8,657 bases of DNA from the NCBI GenBank assembly GCA_016292575.1, contig JAEDIH010000077.1, positions 1-8,657 of the forward strand, read 5' to 3'. The notes beneath the pieces are model-generated. The model did not search any database and was not told the origin of the DNA. It saw only the letters and a program-made list of their open reading frames with translations. The translations under genes and the position numbers were made by a program. Positions 1 through 6,712 of this stretch are shown here, one piece after another. Position 1 is the stretch's first letter. Every line of letters begins with the position of its first letter. The stretch is from Clostridiaceae bacterium (lineage in GTDB: Bacteria; Bacillota; Clostridia; Oscillospirales; Acutalibacteraceae).

Positions 1-2
1 AC

Positions 3-473
3 ATGAAGCAATTAAAAACGAAGAAATCAACACGCATTATAATCATTGCGGCTGTGGTGCTGTGTCTGACGGCTGCCTCAATAGCAATATACAGCGTTCG
101 CAGCAGTGAAACGCCGCTTTCGCTTGAAAGAAGCCGAATTTCAAAAATTCATTTTGATGGCTATTCAGAATCACGCAATTTAACCGAGACCGAAACGGAT
201 GAATTTGTCCGCAGATTCAACCTTTTTGACGTATACAGACAAAACAGAAAAAGCTTTGCCGTCCCATCGGATTCGGTTCTGCTCACAGTTCCCGTAACAT
301 ACACGGTTTCCTTTGACGACGGAACAAAGCTGACAATAGCTTCCTTTGCCGAGGGCGTATATAACCTTGGCGGCGAGACGAAGACTGTGAACGGAAAAAC
401 CGTTTGCTCCGCTGCCGGAGTGGTTAAAAACACGGACGCCTATGAAGAATATAACGGAATTTTGTTGGGTTAA
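3..473 (+). CDS. Small membrane-anchored extracytoplasmic protein, unknown function
   Basis: I do not recognise this 156-residue protein. A lysine/arginine-rich N-terminus (residues 1-11) is followed by one hydrophobic segment at about 11-31 (RIIIIAAVVLCLTAASIAIY), which reads as a signal anchor with the remainder outside the membrane; no lipobox cysteine is placed for lipoprotein processing. The outer part has an alternating polar and beta-rich pattern, with a stretch TVSFDDGTKLTIASF (about 99-113) typical of a small beta-sheet domain, and ends shortly after in a tyrosine/glutamate-rich tail. The ATG lies two bases inside the window, so the ribosome binding site cannot be seen and a longer upstream start cannot be excluded. 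It converges with the large FN3 gene and shares its terminator. The coding assignment is good because the frame is open throughout and ends just before that terminator; the function is open. Confidence 0.75.
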   Translation: MKQLKTKKSTRIIIIAAVVLCLTAASIAIYSVRSSETPLSLERSRISKIHFDGYSESRNLTETETDEFVRRFNLFDVYRQNRKSFAVPSDSVLLTVPVTYTVSFDDGTKLTIASFAEGVYNLGGETKTVNGKTVCSAAGVVKNTDAYEEYNGILLG

Positions 474-511
474 ATTTTAAAAAAGCCGTCAATATAAGTT
501 GGCTAAAATCA

Positions 512-546
512 GGGCTTCGATGAAGCGTTTTGTTTCATCGAAGCCC
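512..546. terminator. Bidirectional intrinsic terminator between convergent genes
   Basis: A perfect 13-bp stem (GGGCTTCGATGAA at 512-524 pairing with 534-546) encloses a 9-nt loop. On the + strand it is followed by TTTAATTTG, and on the - strand by TGATTTTAGCC, so both sides are T-rich though neither has a long unbroken T run. It lies 38 nt after the stop of the small membrane protein and 22 nt after the stop of the large FN3 gene, as expected for a shared terminator. Confidence 0.85.
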
Positions 547-568
547 TTTAATTTGCTTTGCTTTCGCT

Positions 569-3454
569 TTATTTTGCTGTTCTGACCTTAACCGTCGAGG
601 AATAGTCGCCGTAGATGTTTACTTTTGAAACGGTCTTGTATGCTCTGACCTTGAATTTATAGGTGGTATTCTTCTTGAGTCCTTTTTTAATGACTGCGGT
701 GTTTTTGGAAACGGCTGCGGCCTTGACCCACTTTTTGCCCTTGAGCACCCAGACCTCATATCTCTTTGCACCGGAGACCTTGCTCCAGGTGAGGGTGACG
801 GAGGACTGAGTTTTCTTTGTTGCCTTAACCTTTGAAACCTTGGCAAGACCGGAATATACCTTGCGAACAGACGAGTATTCGCCGTAGCCGCCGGAGCCGA
901 CAGCCCTGACACGGAAGGAGTAGCTGTTGTTTGCTTTAATGTACTTTTTGCCGATTACGGCGGAGTTCTTTGTTGTGGTTGCAACAGTGACCCACTTTCC
1001 GTTTCTGAGCATCTGAACCTCGTATTTCTTTGCGCCCGTGACCTTGTTCCAGGTGAGGGTTAGTGAAGTTGAGGTTCTTTCTTTGAGCTTGAGTCCCGTG
1101 ACCTTTGCGGGCTTTGTTGTTGCCGAAAGAGACGCTGCCGCACCGCTGTGGCTTCCGGAAACGGCCTTGACCTTAATGCTGTAGGCTGTTCCTGAGGAAA
1201 GACCGGTTAATTTGACGGTGTTTGAGGAAACGGATTTTGAAATTTTCTTTCCGTTTGCGGTGTACTCAACAACATAGCCCTTTGCTCCGGTAACCTTGTT
1301 CCATGCAAGAGTAAGGCTGTTCGCGGATGACGCTGTAACTTTGAGTCCGGAGACTTTGCCGAGTACGATGTTGAACCTTACGTTGACCGTGGCGTTTTTA
1401 ACTGCGCCGTCAAGGGAGAGCGTTCCGCTTGCCGTGCCAAGCTCTTTGTTGTTTGCAAGGCTCGCGGTGAATTGATACGAGGGGATTTTAACCTTTTTGC
1501 CGTTGACGGTAACATAAACGCCTGACAAAGCTATCTCTTTTCCTGTGTATACCTGATCGGAAACAGAAACGCCCTGAATGTTTACCTCGGTCTTTTTGTC
1601 GCCGAGCGTTTCAATCGCGAGCGCTGCGGCAAAGAGAACCGGGGGAACGATTGCCGCCTTTTTTTCGTTGAGCTTTGTGAGCATTTTTTCAACGGGAACC
1701 TTGAGCGACTTGTTTTCAAAGCCGGTCTGGAACGGAGCGCTTGTGTTGCAGGCAACGATAACCGGTGTGCCGAACAAGTTGTTCAGGAAGTTGTAGGCAA
1801 TGTTATAGAGCAGAACGGAGAGGTTGAGCGTACCGAAGTCGTCCGAAAATCTGACAACGGTGAGATCAAGTGCTTTTTCAATATCAAAGCTCAGCACCGA
1901 GTCAAGGAAGCCCTTGATGAATTCCTCGCTCTTGTACTGGCGCTTTGTTCCTGTCATGCTCCAGATTTTTGTGACGTTAATTATCTTGTCAAGCTTTGTG
2001 AAAAGGGAGTCGCTTCTGGCAACATTGAGGTTCAGCGCCTTTGCAAAGCCCTTGTCAATGAGATAGACATTAAAAATGTCGTTGATAACAGTCCACATGT
2101 TTTTACCGCTGCCTGCGCTGTAGCCAAGGTCGGTAAAGTCGTTTGCATAGTATGCAATGTAATCGCCGAGGACGTTTTCATAGCCTGCCGCCTTTTCGTT
2201 CACGGGGATATCGTTCTTCTTTGCGTTGAGGATAAGCACGGCCTTGATTGCGTCCTTGAGATCCCTGCAGTTTTCAATCGCAGCTGCATATTCCGCAACG
2301 GAGGAGTCAGCATTTGCCGCGGCAACGCTGTTGAGGATATATTTAAGTATATCAACAGGCTTTGCGTTCTCGTTGCCGAAGAAGTGCTTTGAAGCGTATT
2401 TCATGAAGCTTGCATAGTTTTTGCCAAGGAGCTTGATGTCGCTGCCCTTTGTCCAGCCGTCAAACTTCGGGAAGAACTGGCAGATAACATAGCCGTGGAT
2501 ATCGTTCAGCTGCGCTTTGAGACCCTTTGAGGAATCAAGCGGAAGATTGTCGGTGTCAATATTCTGACCGTCAAACTCCATAATTTCGGAAAGCTTTTCA
2601 AGTGCTTCGCCTTCGGCTTTGATTTTGATGCTCTTGATGTCCTCAATGAAGTAATCCTTCCAGCCGCATTCAAGAACAACGGAGAAAAGCTTGTCAACGT
2701 TCATATCCTTGTTGAGGTTGAGACCGGGAAGCTTATCTTTCAGAAGGAGCGGAATAAGGTCTTCAAAAAGGAAGGAGTCAAAATCGGTCTTTGCCTTTGC
2801 GTATGCCGCCTTGTATTCCTCGGAGGCTTCGTCCTTGTGGATAAGGCTGACAAGCCAGCCCTTAATGAGGCCGGAAACGCCGTCCTCCCCGAGGAGATCG
2901 TCCAGGCTGAAAGCATAGCCTAATGCGCCGAGGTCAAAGGACTTGTCAATAACCTTTGCAAAAACCTTTGCATTTTCGCCGAGGGCGGCAATGAAGTTGT
3001 TGATTATTTCAGCATCGTTTGCCGTGCGCTTTAGCCCCGTTTTCCATGTTTTGAGCGAAAAGTTGTAAATATCGCCCAGAAGACTCTTCGCGATCGGTCT
3101 TAATGCAATAAAAGCTATGCTGTCCTTAATGTCAAGGATCCTTGTCTTGAGCGAATCGAGAGTCCTGCAAAGTCCGTCAACGCTGTTGAGGTCAATAACA
3201 AGTCCGAGCATGCTTATGGTATTCTTGTCAAGGTTTTTATCAAGCTCGGCGTTCAGATCCATTTTTTTGAGCTGCTCGTCAAGCATATCAAGTACGTATT
3301 TCGCGTTTTCCGAATTAGTGGTTGAAAGGAAGTACTGCGCTCCGAGAGAGGGCTTTTCTTCCCCGCTTTCTGCTGCGAATGCCGTTGCCGTTGTTGAAAG
3401 CGCCATCAGAACGCAGAGAACAAGGCTTAGCACTCTTTGCAATGTTTTTTTCAT
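569..3454 (-). CDS. Large secreted protein with unrecognised helical N-terminal region and three C-terminal FN3 domains
   Basis: The protein has 961 residues. Residues 1-27 form a Sec signal peptide (MKK...LVLCVLMALSTTATAFA, cleavage probably at AFA-A). Residues about 29-620 are mostly amphipathic helix, with many Leu/Ile/Lys/Asp residues, and match no family I know; a hydrophobic patch lies near 601-615. Residues about 622-698 look like a small Ig-like or bacterial beta-sandwich module (QVYTGKEIALSGVYVTVNG). Three FN3 domains follow at about 700-783, 784-868 and 870-961, each with the motif LTW(N/S)KVxGAKxYxV and a Y-x-F/I-K/R-V-K/R-A strand. No LPxTG sorting signal, SLH, dockerin or C-terminal membrane segment is present, so it is probably released or held non-covalently. 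The start is set at 3454 because AGGAGG lies 8 nt upstream; the open frame continues 13 codons further without such support. It is a single-gene unit with its own promoter and terminator. An adhesin, scaffold or substrate-binding role is only a guess. Confidence 0.9.
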   Translation of the reverse strand: MKKTLQRVLSLVLCVLMALSTTATAFAAESGEEKPSLGAQYFLSTTNSENAKYVLDMLDEQLKKMDLNAELDKNLDKNTISMLGLVIDLNSVDGLCRTLDSLKTRILDIKDSIAFIALRPIAKSLLGDIYNFSLKTWKTGLKRTANDAEIINNFIAALGENAKVFAKVIDKSFDLGALGYAFSLDDLLGEDGVSGLIKGWLVSLIHKDEASEEYKAAYAKAKTDFDSFLFEDLIPLLLKDKLPGLNLNKDMNVDKLFSVVLECGWKDYFIEDIKSIKIKAEGEALEKLSEIMEFDGQNIDTDNLPLDSSKGLKAQLNDIHGYVICQFFPKFDGWTKGSDIKLLGKNYASFMKYASKHFFGNENAKPVDILKYILNSVAAANADSSVAEYAAAIENCRDLKDAIKAVLILNAKKNDIPVNEKAAGYENVLGDYIAYYANDFTDLGYSAGSGKNMWTVINDIFNVYLIDKGFAKALNLNVARSDSLFTKLDKIINVTKIWSMTGTKRQYKSEEFIKGFLDSVLSFDIEKALDLTVVRFSDDFGTLNLSVLLYNIAYNFLNNLFGTPVIVACNTSAPFQTGFENKSLKVPVEKMLTKLNEKKAAIVPPVLFAAALAIETLGDKKTEVNIQGVSVSDQVYTGKEIALSGVYVTVNGKKVKIPSYQFTASLANNKELGTASGTLSLDGAVKNATVNVRFNIVLGKVSGLKVTASSANSLTLAWNKVTGAKGYVVEYTANGKKISKSVSSNTVKLTGLSSGTAYSIKVKAVSGSHSGAAASLSATTKPAKVTGLKLKERTSTSLTLTWNKVTGAKKYEVQMLRNGKWVTVATTTKNSAVIGKKYIKANNSYSFRVRAVGSGGYGEYSSVRKVYSGLAKVSKVKATKKTQSSVTLTWSKVSGAKRYEVWVLKGKKWVKAAAVSKNTAVIKKGLKKNTTYKFKVRAYKTVSKVNIYGDYSSTVKVRTAK
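777..1312 (-). repeat. DNA-level repeats inside the FN3 domain array
   Basis: A 20-base segment at 777-796 (ACCTTGCTCCAGGTGAGGGT on +) recurs at 1041-1060 with 19 of 20 bases identical and, more diverged, at 1293-1312. The spacings are 264 and 252 bases, that is 88 and 84 codons, the length of one FN3 domain. The segment encodes the conserved LTW(N/S)KV core. This fits tandem duplication of the domain, with the two C-terminal copies being the most alike. Confidence 0.7.
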
Positions 3455-3462
3455 ATGCATTG

Positions 3463-3468
3463 CCTCCT
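3463..3468 (-). promoter_or_regulatory. Ribosome binding site of the large FN3 gene
   Basis: AGGAGG on the - strand lies 8 nt before the ATG at 3454. Another in-frame ATG two codons upstream (3460) is only 2 nt from this site, too close to be used. This decides the start and puts the MKK signal-peptide N-terminus first. Confidence 0.85.
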
Positions 3469-3484
3469 GTAAAGAATATTTTGC

Positions 3485-3508
3485 GCCGGACAAGGCTGCC
3501 TTTCCGGC
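3485..3508 (-). other. GC-rich hairpin in the 5' leader of the large FN3 mRNA
   Basis: GCCGGA (3485-3490) pairs with TCCGGC (3503-3508), and inside it AAGG (3492-3495) pairs with CCTT (3499-3502), giving a 10-bp stem with one bulged base and a 3-nt loop. It ends 16 nt before the ribosome binding site. An alternative pairing, CGGC/GCCG within 3505-3517, uses part of the right arm, and GGCGGC (3521-3526) can pair with GCCGCC (3544-3549). No T tract follows the hairpin on the transcribed strand, so it is not a normal terminator. It may stabilise the mRNA or tune translation; the role is inference. Confidence 0.5.
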
Positions 3509-3563
3509 ACAGTGCCGAGCGGCGGCGAACCGCAGCGTGTTTTGCCGCCTGACTCATAATGCC

Positions 3564-3593
3564 ATGATACAACATTTTTACTCGCTTAGTCAA
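3564..3593 (-). promoter_or_regulatory. Sigma-A promoter of the large FN3 gene
   Basis: On the - strand, TTGACT (3588-3593) and TATCAT (3564-3569) are separated by 18 bp; each matches consensus at five of six positions. Transcription would begin near 3557, giving a leader of about 100 nt with the GC-rich hairpin. Confidence 0.75.
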
Positions 3594-3630
3594 CAAAATA
3601 TGGGGAAAAGAATCAAATTATTTAAAAAAT

Positions 3631-3655
3631 TGTTAATTAGGCAACGAAATTAACA
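3631..3655. repeat. Perfect inverted repeat upstream of the FN3 promoter, candidate operator
   Basis: TGTTAATT (3631-3638) and AATTAACA (3648-3655) are perfect 8-bp arms separated by 9 bp. The element lies about 37 bp upstream of the -35 of the large FN3 gene. The arms resemble half-sites of several regulators, but the spacing does not match Rex (TTGTTAA-N4-TTAACAA type) or GlnR/TnrA (TGTNA-N7-TNACA). The rest of 3600-3730 is A+T-rich and shows no gene. A chance palindrome in A+T-rich DNA is possible. Confidence 0.4.
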
Positions 3656-3730
3656 TTTGTGTCGTATTATTGTAAAATTTTGGATTTTATTTTTTACGTT
3701 TTATAACGGGTCGCTTTTTTGAACGCACAG

Positions 3731-3772
3731 AAAAAATCTGCCGCAATCCGGGAAAGCCCTTTCTGCGGCAGA
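3731..3772 (-). terminator. Intrinsic terminator of the GH5 gene
   Basis: TCTGCCGCA (3737-3745) pairs perfectly with TGCGGCAGA (3764-3772), and an inner GGG/CCC pair can extend the structure. Read on the - strand the hairpin is followed by TTTTTT (3736-3731). It begins about 40 nt after the GH5 stop codon. A second small hairpin, ATCAGC-TTTA-GCTGAT (3786-3801), lies between the stop and this terminator. Confidence 0.9.
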
Positions 3773-3811
3773 CTGATTTTTAATTATCAGCTTTAGCTGA
3801 TTAAAACGTTA

Positions 3812-5101
3812 TCAAAGGAAAGCCTTAACGTTCTTTTCATAGTGACCGGTGTTTTGGAAATTGTTTTCGGTTTGCAGGCAGGCGCCCCACTTGCGCGCAA
3901 TTTCTTCATAGGAATCCTCGCTGACATTTGCGCGTTCAAAGCCGTCATTCATTCCGAAAAGGCACCAGTCGGAGTTCCACATTCCATGACCTGCGGCCTT
4001 GTATGTCCAAAGGAACCAGCCGAAGTCAAGCTTGTTGAGGGTCTTGAAGCAGTTGTTCCAGGTTGTCCTCTTGAGCGGATAGAACTCACCCATCATGAGC
4101 GGTGTGCCGTAGTGATAAAGCCTTGTGAGCAGGCAGAACGCAGTGAAGATGAAGTCGGAATTCTGATAAAAATGAACCTGATAAACAACGTTCTTCCAGC
4201 CCTTTACCCATGCGTGGGGGAGGGCGGCAGCCGTCCAGATGCATTCAAGGGTGATGATGTGCTCGCCGTCAACGGCACGGACTGCGTCATAAAGAATGGA
4301 GTACATTTTTTCGTTGTTGATTCTTCTTGTAATGCCCGGCTTTTCAACCTCGCAGCCCGGCTCGTTGAGAAGATCGTACATTGCAACGGCGGGATTGCCC
4401 CTGAAGCGCTCTGCAATAGCCGTCCACAGCTCTGTGGTGAGTCTGCGGTATTTTTCGCCCTGCTCGGTCTTGTCATAAAGTTGACAGCTGTCAAGCTTGC
4501 CGTTGTGCGGAGCGTCACTCTGATAGCCCACTGCGCCGTGCATATCAAGAACAACATAGATTCCCCTTTTTGAGCATTCCTCAACAATCCAGTCAAGGCG
4601 CGAAAAATCCCAGTTTCCGTCCTTGTCAAGAATCTTTCTGCCGTTATCATCATAGTAGAAGTTGCGGTACCAGAACGGAACGCGGACTGAGTTGAAGCCC
4701 ATTGCCTTTATTTGGTCAAGGTCATATTCGGTTATCCAGTTGTCCATATAGGTGTTCATAAGCTCATAGGCCTTTTCCTCGCCGAAGCGCTCGGTGAGCT
4801 TATCGACAACCTGCATATGGTCTGTAACGCCGTCTTTGTTGGGTTCAACGCCGTCATACGGAGTGAGCCAGTCCTCCCAAATAAGCCAGGAGCCGAGATT
4901 CACGCCCTTGAGCTGAACTTCTTCGCCCCTTTGGTTATAAACCTTCATGCCCTTTGTGGTGAGAAAATCCTCGTCGGTAAAGGCGGCGGTTTCCTTGCCC
5001 TGCGCCGGTGCTTTTTCCTCTGCAAGGGCAAAGGAGCCGACGGAAAAAATCATCAGAACGGCAAGGAAGAGCGAAAGTGACTTTTTAATAATCGGTTTCA
5101 T
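3812..5101 (-). CDS. Secreted glycoside hydrolase family 5 (cellulase-superfamily) enzyme
   Basis: A retaining beta-glycoside hydrolase that would cleave an extracellular beta-glycan. The 429 residues start with a signal peptide (1-27, cleavage at ALA-EEK) and continue as one TIM-barrel catalytic domain from about 45 to 410. Visible family landmarks are GVNLGSWL (66-73), the conserved Arg140 in SVRVPFW, His188 in DMHGA, the acid/base Glu247 in LLNEP, His310/Tyr312 in QVHFYQ, the nucleophile Glu339 in MMGEF and the substrate-platform Trp365 in FLWTYK. All key residues are present, so it should be active. The NLGSWL opening resembles the exo-beta-1,3-glucanase-like branch of GH5, but the substrate cannot be fixed from this; endo-glucanase or another beta-glycosidase is possible. 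There is no carbohydrate-binding module, dockerin or sorting signal. AAAGGAG lies 8 nt before the ATG. It is a single-gene unit with its own promoter and terminator. Confidence 0.93.
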   Translation of the reverse strand: MKPIIKKSLSLFLAVLMIFSVGSFALAEEKAPAQGKETAAFTDEDFLTTKGMKVYNQRGEEVQLKGVNLGSWLIWEDWLTPYDGVEPNKDGVTDHMQVVDKLTERFGEEKAYELMNTYMDNWITEYDLDQIKAMGFNSVRVPFWYRNFYYDDNGRKILDKDGNWDFSRLDWIVEECSKRGIYVVLDMHGAVGYQSDAPHNGKLDSCQLYDKTEQGEKYRRLTTELWTAIAERFRGNPAVAMYDLLNEPGCEVEKPGITRRINNEKMYSILYDAVRAVDGEHIITLECIWTAAALPHAWVKGWKNVVYQVHFYQNSDFIFTAFCLLTRLYHYGTPLMMGEFYPLKRTTWNNCFKTLNKLDFGWFLWTYKAAGHGMWNSDWCLFGMNDGFERANVSEDSYEEIARKWGACLQTENNFQNTGHYEKNVKAFL

Positions 5102-5151
5102 TTTTTTGTCTCCTTTTTGGTATCAGGCAAAAGCTTCCTGTTTATAAGCAT

Positions 5152-5179
5152 ATTATACCAAAAGAAAGACGGATGTCAA
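5152..5179 (-). promoter_or_regulatory. Consensus sigma-A promoter of the GH5 gene
   Basis: On the - strand, TTGACA (5174-5179) and TATAAT (5152-5157) are both perfect, separated by 16 bp, and a TG one base before the -10 makes it an extended -10. Transcription would start near 5145, about 43 nt before the GH5 ATG. Such a strong core promoter fits a gene whose control depends on repression or on the repeats next to it. Confidence 0.88.
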
Positions 5180-5183
5180 CATC

Positions 5184-5233
5184 ATTTTGAAAAGGTAAAT
5201 CCGGTTAAATTTTGAAAAGGTAAATCCGGCTAA
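5184..5233. repeat. Two tandem 25-bp direct repeats abutting the GH5 promoter
   Basis: Copies at 5184-5208 and 5209-5233 are head to tail and differ at one base (T5205 against C5230). Each contains TTTTGAAAAGG and AAATCCGG. The first copy begins 4 bp from the -35 element. They lie between the ABC permease stop and the GH5 promoter, where a regulator binding site is expected. No third copy was seen in the window. Confidence 0.8.
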
Positions 5234-5235
5234 AG

Positions 5236-5251
5236 CTACGGACAGCCGCAG
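5236..5251 (-). terminator. Weak hairpin after the ABC operon, possible terminator
   Basis: CTACGG (5236-5241) and CCGCAG (5246-5251) form a 6-bp stem with one G-U pair and a 4-nt loop, directly after the permease stop. On the - strand it is followed only by CTTTAGCC, so any termination would be inefficient and some read-through into the GH5 gene is possible. Confidence 0.3.
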
Positions 5252-5253
5252 GC

Positions 5254-5985
5254 TCAGTTCTTCATTTTCCTTTTGAAAAGTATTCCGGCAATGATGAAAA
5301 TTGCGGTGCTGTAGGCAAGGACAACGTCAAGGTTAATAAGAACCGCTTTTAAATCGCCGCCGAGCGTATTTTTGACCGCCTCAACCGCATGGTAAAACGG
5401 CAGAACCTCGCATACAGTTTTAAAGCCGCCTTTAATCATGCCAAGGTCAAACCATGTTCCGGACATCCACGCCGAAAGGTTGACGATAATCGTGTTGAAT
5501 GCGCTCATTGCTTTCTGGCTGAAAAGCGTGCCGCTCAGTACTCCGAGGCTTATGTATAAAAGCGAATCCGCCGCGAGGACGAGCATGCACAAAAGCAGCT
5601 TCCATGTCGGCTTGAAGCCGAGCAGACACGCAAAGCAAAAGCTTGCCGCGCTCTGGATAACGCCCACTCCGACGCACGGGAGACTGTAGCCGAAAAGGAA
5701 ATCGGACGCGGTCAGCGGAGAGGCAAAAAGCCGCGCCAAAAACGCCGTTTCCCTGTCGCCTGATATGAGTATGCCAAGGAAGATGGACAAAAACGAAAGC
5801 CCAAAGACCACCATTTCCGGAGCGAGAGAGGAAATTGAAAAAAAGTCCGGCATTCCCTCAATGCTTTTTGAAAGTAAGTGCATTGCCGTCATCAGAACCA
5901 CGGGAAAGCCGACGCCGAAGATGACTGAAAGCGGATCGCGCAGAATTTCCTTTAAGTTCCGCCTTGAAAAGGTTAAAGCTCTCAT
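5254..5985 (-). CDS. ABC-2 type transporter permease
   Basis: The membrane subunit of an ABC exporter, 243 residues, with six predicted membrane segments at about 18-38, 58-76, 98-124, 128-152, 158-175 and 219-237. The N-terminus RRNLKEILRDPLSVIFGVGFPVVLM and the loop DRExxFLxRLFASPL (77-91) are typical of ABC-2 permeases of the multidrug, polysaccharide or bacteriocin-export type; the substrate cannot be told. Its ATG overlaps the stop of the upstream ATPase (ATGA), and GGAGGAGG lies close upstream, so translation is coupled. It would need the ATPase, which is frameshifted in this sequence. The C-terminus ends in a positive KRKMKN tail, placing it on the cytoplasmic side. Confidence 0.9.
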   Translation of the reverse strand: MRALTFSRRNLKEILRDPLSVIFGVGFPVVLMTAMHLLSKSIEGMPDFFSISSLAPEMVVFGLSFLSIFLGILISGDRETAFLARLFASPLTASDFLFGYSLPCVGVGVIQSAASFCFACLLGFKPTWKLLLCMLVLAADSLLYISLGVLSGTLFSQKAMSAFNTIIVNLSAWMSGTWFDLGMIKGGFKTVCEVLPFYHAVEAVKNTLGGDLKAVLINLDVVLAYSTAIFIIAGILFKRKMKN

Positions 5986-6712
5986 TTTTCCTCCTCCTTT
6001 TCGGTGAAGAACAAAAACGCGTCTTCAAAATTATCGGTATTGCTCAGCTTCATGATTTCCTGTGCCGTGCCGAGCGCACGAAGAGAACCGCAGCTCATGA
6101 TGGCAATCTTACTGCACAGTGCCTGAGCTTCTTCAAGGTAATGAGTTGTGAGGACAACGGTCATTTTTCCGTTCAGCTCCTCAATAACACGCCACAGCTC
6201 GCGGCGCGCGCGTACATCAAGACCGAGGGTAGGCTCGTCAAGGAAAAGCACTTTCGGCTTTGAGATGAGCGCCATTGCGATTGACAGCTTGCGCGCCATT
6301 CCGCCGGAGAGCGACTTCGCCGTGTCCTTTGCGCGGTCGGCAAGACCGAAGCGAAGGAGCATTTCTTGCCCTTCTCCTTTGCTGTGCTCTTGTTTGCGCC
6401 GTAAATTTCCGCAACAAATTCAAGGTTTTCAAAAACAGTCAGATTTTTTGCAACTGCGGTCTCCTGCGGCGAGACGGCAACAAGCTTTTTTACCTCCTGC
6501 GGCTTGTCGGCAACGCTTATTCCCTCAATCAGAGCGTCGCCGGAGGAGGGGGAGAGCAGACCGCAGAGCATTTTTATTGTTGTTGTTTTTCCGGCACCGT
6601 TCTGACCGAGCAGACCGAAAACCGTTCCCTGTTCAACGGAAAGCGAGAGCTTGTCGACCGCCGTGCGGCTGCCGAATTGCTTTGAAAGCTCTTTCAGCTC
6701 AATCGAGTTCAA
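5982..6712 (-). pseudogene. ABC transporter ATP-binding protein, split by a one-base frameshift
   Basis: The ATPase partner of the downstream permease. The first part (from 6712) has Walker A GQNGAGKT at residues 36-43 and a Q-loop (SPQE, Gln83), then leaves frame after about residue 113-116 and stops at 6173. The second part resumes in another frame at 6362 and ends at 5982, with the signature LSGGM, Walker B VLFLDEP, D-loop GLD and H-loop His in LTTH. The total span of 731 bases is one short of 244 codons, so one missing base near 6362-6382 (in the run AAGGAGAAGGGCAAG) explains it and repair gives a normal 243-residue protein. All motifs are intact, so the break is either recent or a sequencing or assembly error. 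The start is TTG at 6712, overlapping the stop of the AbrB gene, with AAAGGA 9 nt upstream. An ATG at 6362 with AAGGAG 11 nt upstream might allow separate translation of the C-terminal half. Confidence 0.85.

Noticed and set aside
3455..3493. Thirteen-codon upstream extension of the large FN3 gene
   Set aside because: AGGAGG is placed 8 nt before the ATG at 3454, the extension would read through this site, and the signal peptide begins properly at MKK.
3485..3560. Riboswitch in the leader of the large FN3 gene
   Set aside because: No conserved core of a known riboswitch class was recognised and there is no terminator hairpin with a T tract before the gene.
3842..4573. Open frame of 243 codons on the + strand opposite the GH5 gene
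   Set aside because: It lies antisense to a gene with a full set of GH5 catalytic motifs, has no ribosome binding site and its translation shows no domain; it is a shadow of codon bias.
4204..4653. Open frame of 149 codons on the - strand inside the GH5 gene
   Set aside because: It overlaps the GH5 catalytic domain in another frame and has no recognisable domain or supported start.
5184..5233. Minimal CRISPR array
   Set aside because: There are only two copies, joined without any spacer, and no cas genes are near.
6362..6382. Programmed -1 frameshifting in the ABC ATPase
   Set aside because: The shift site reads GGC AAG AAA TGC, which is not a slippery X XXY YYZ heptamer, and no strong downstream hairpin was seen at the right distance. 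A missing base is simpler.
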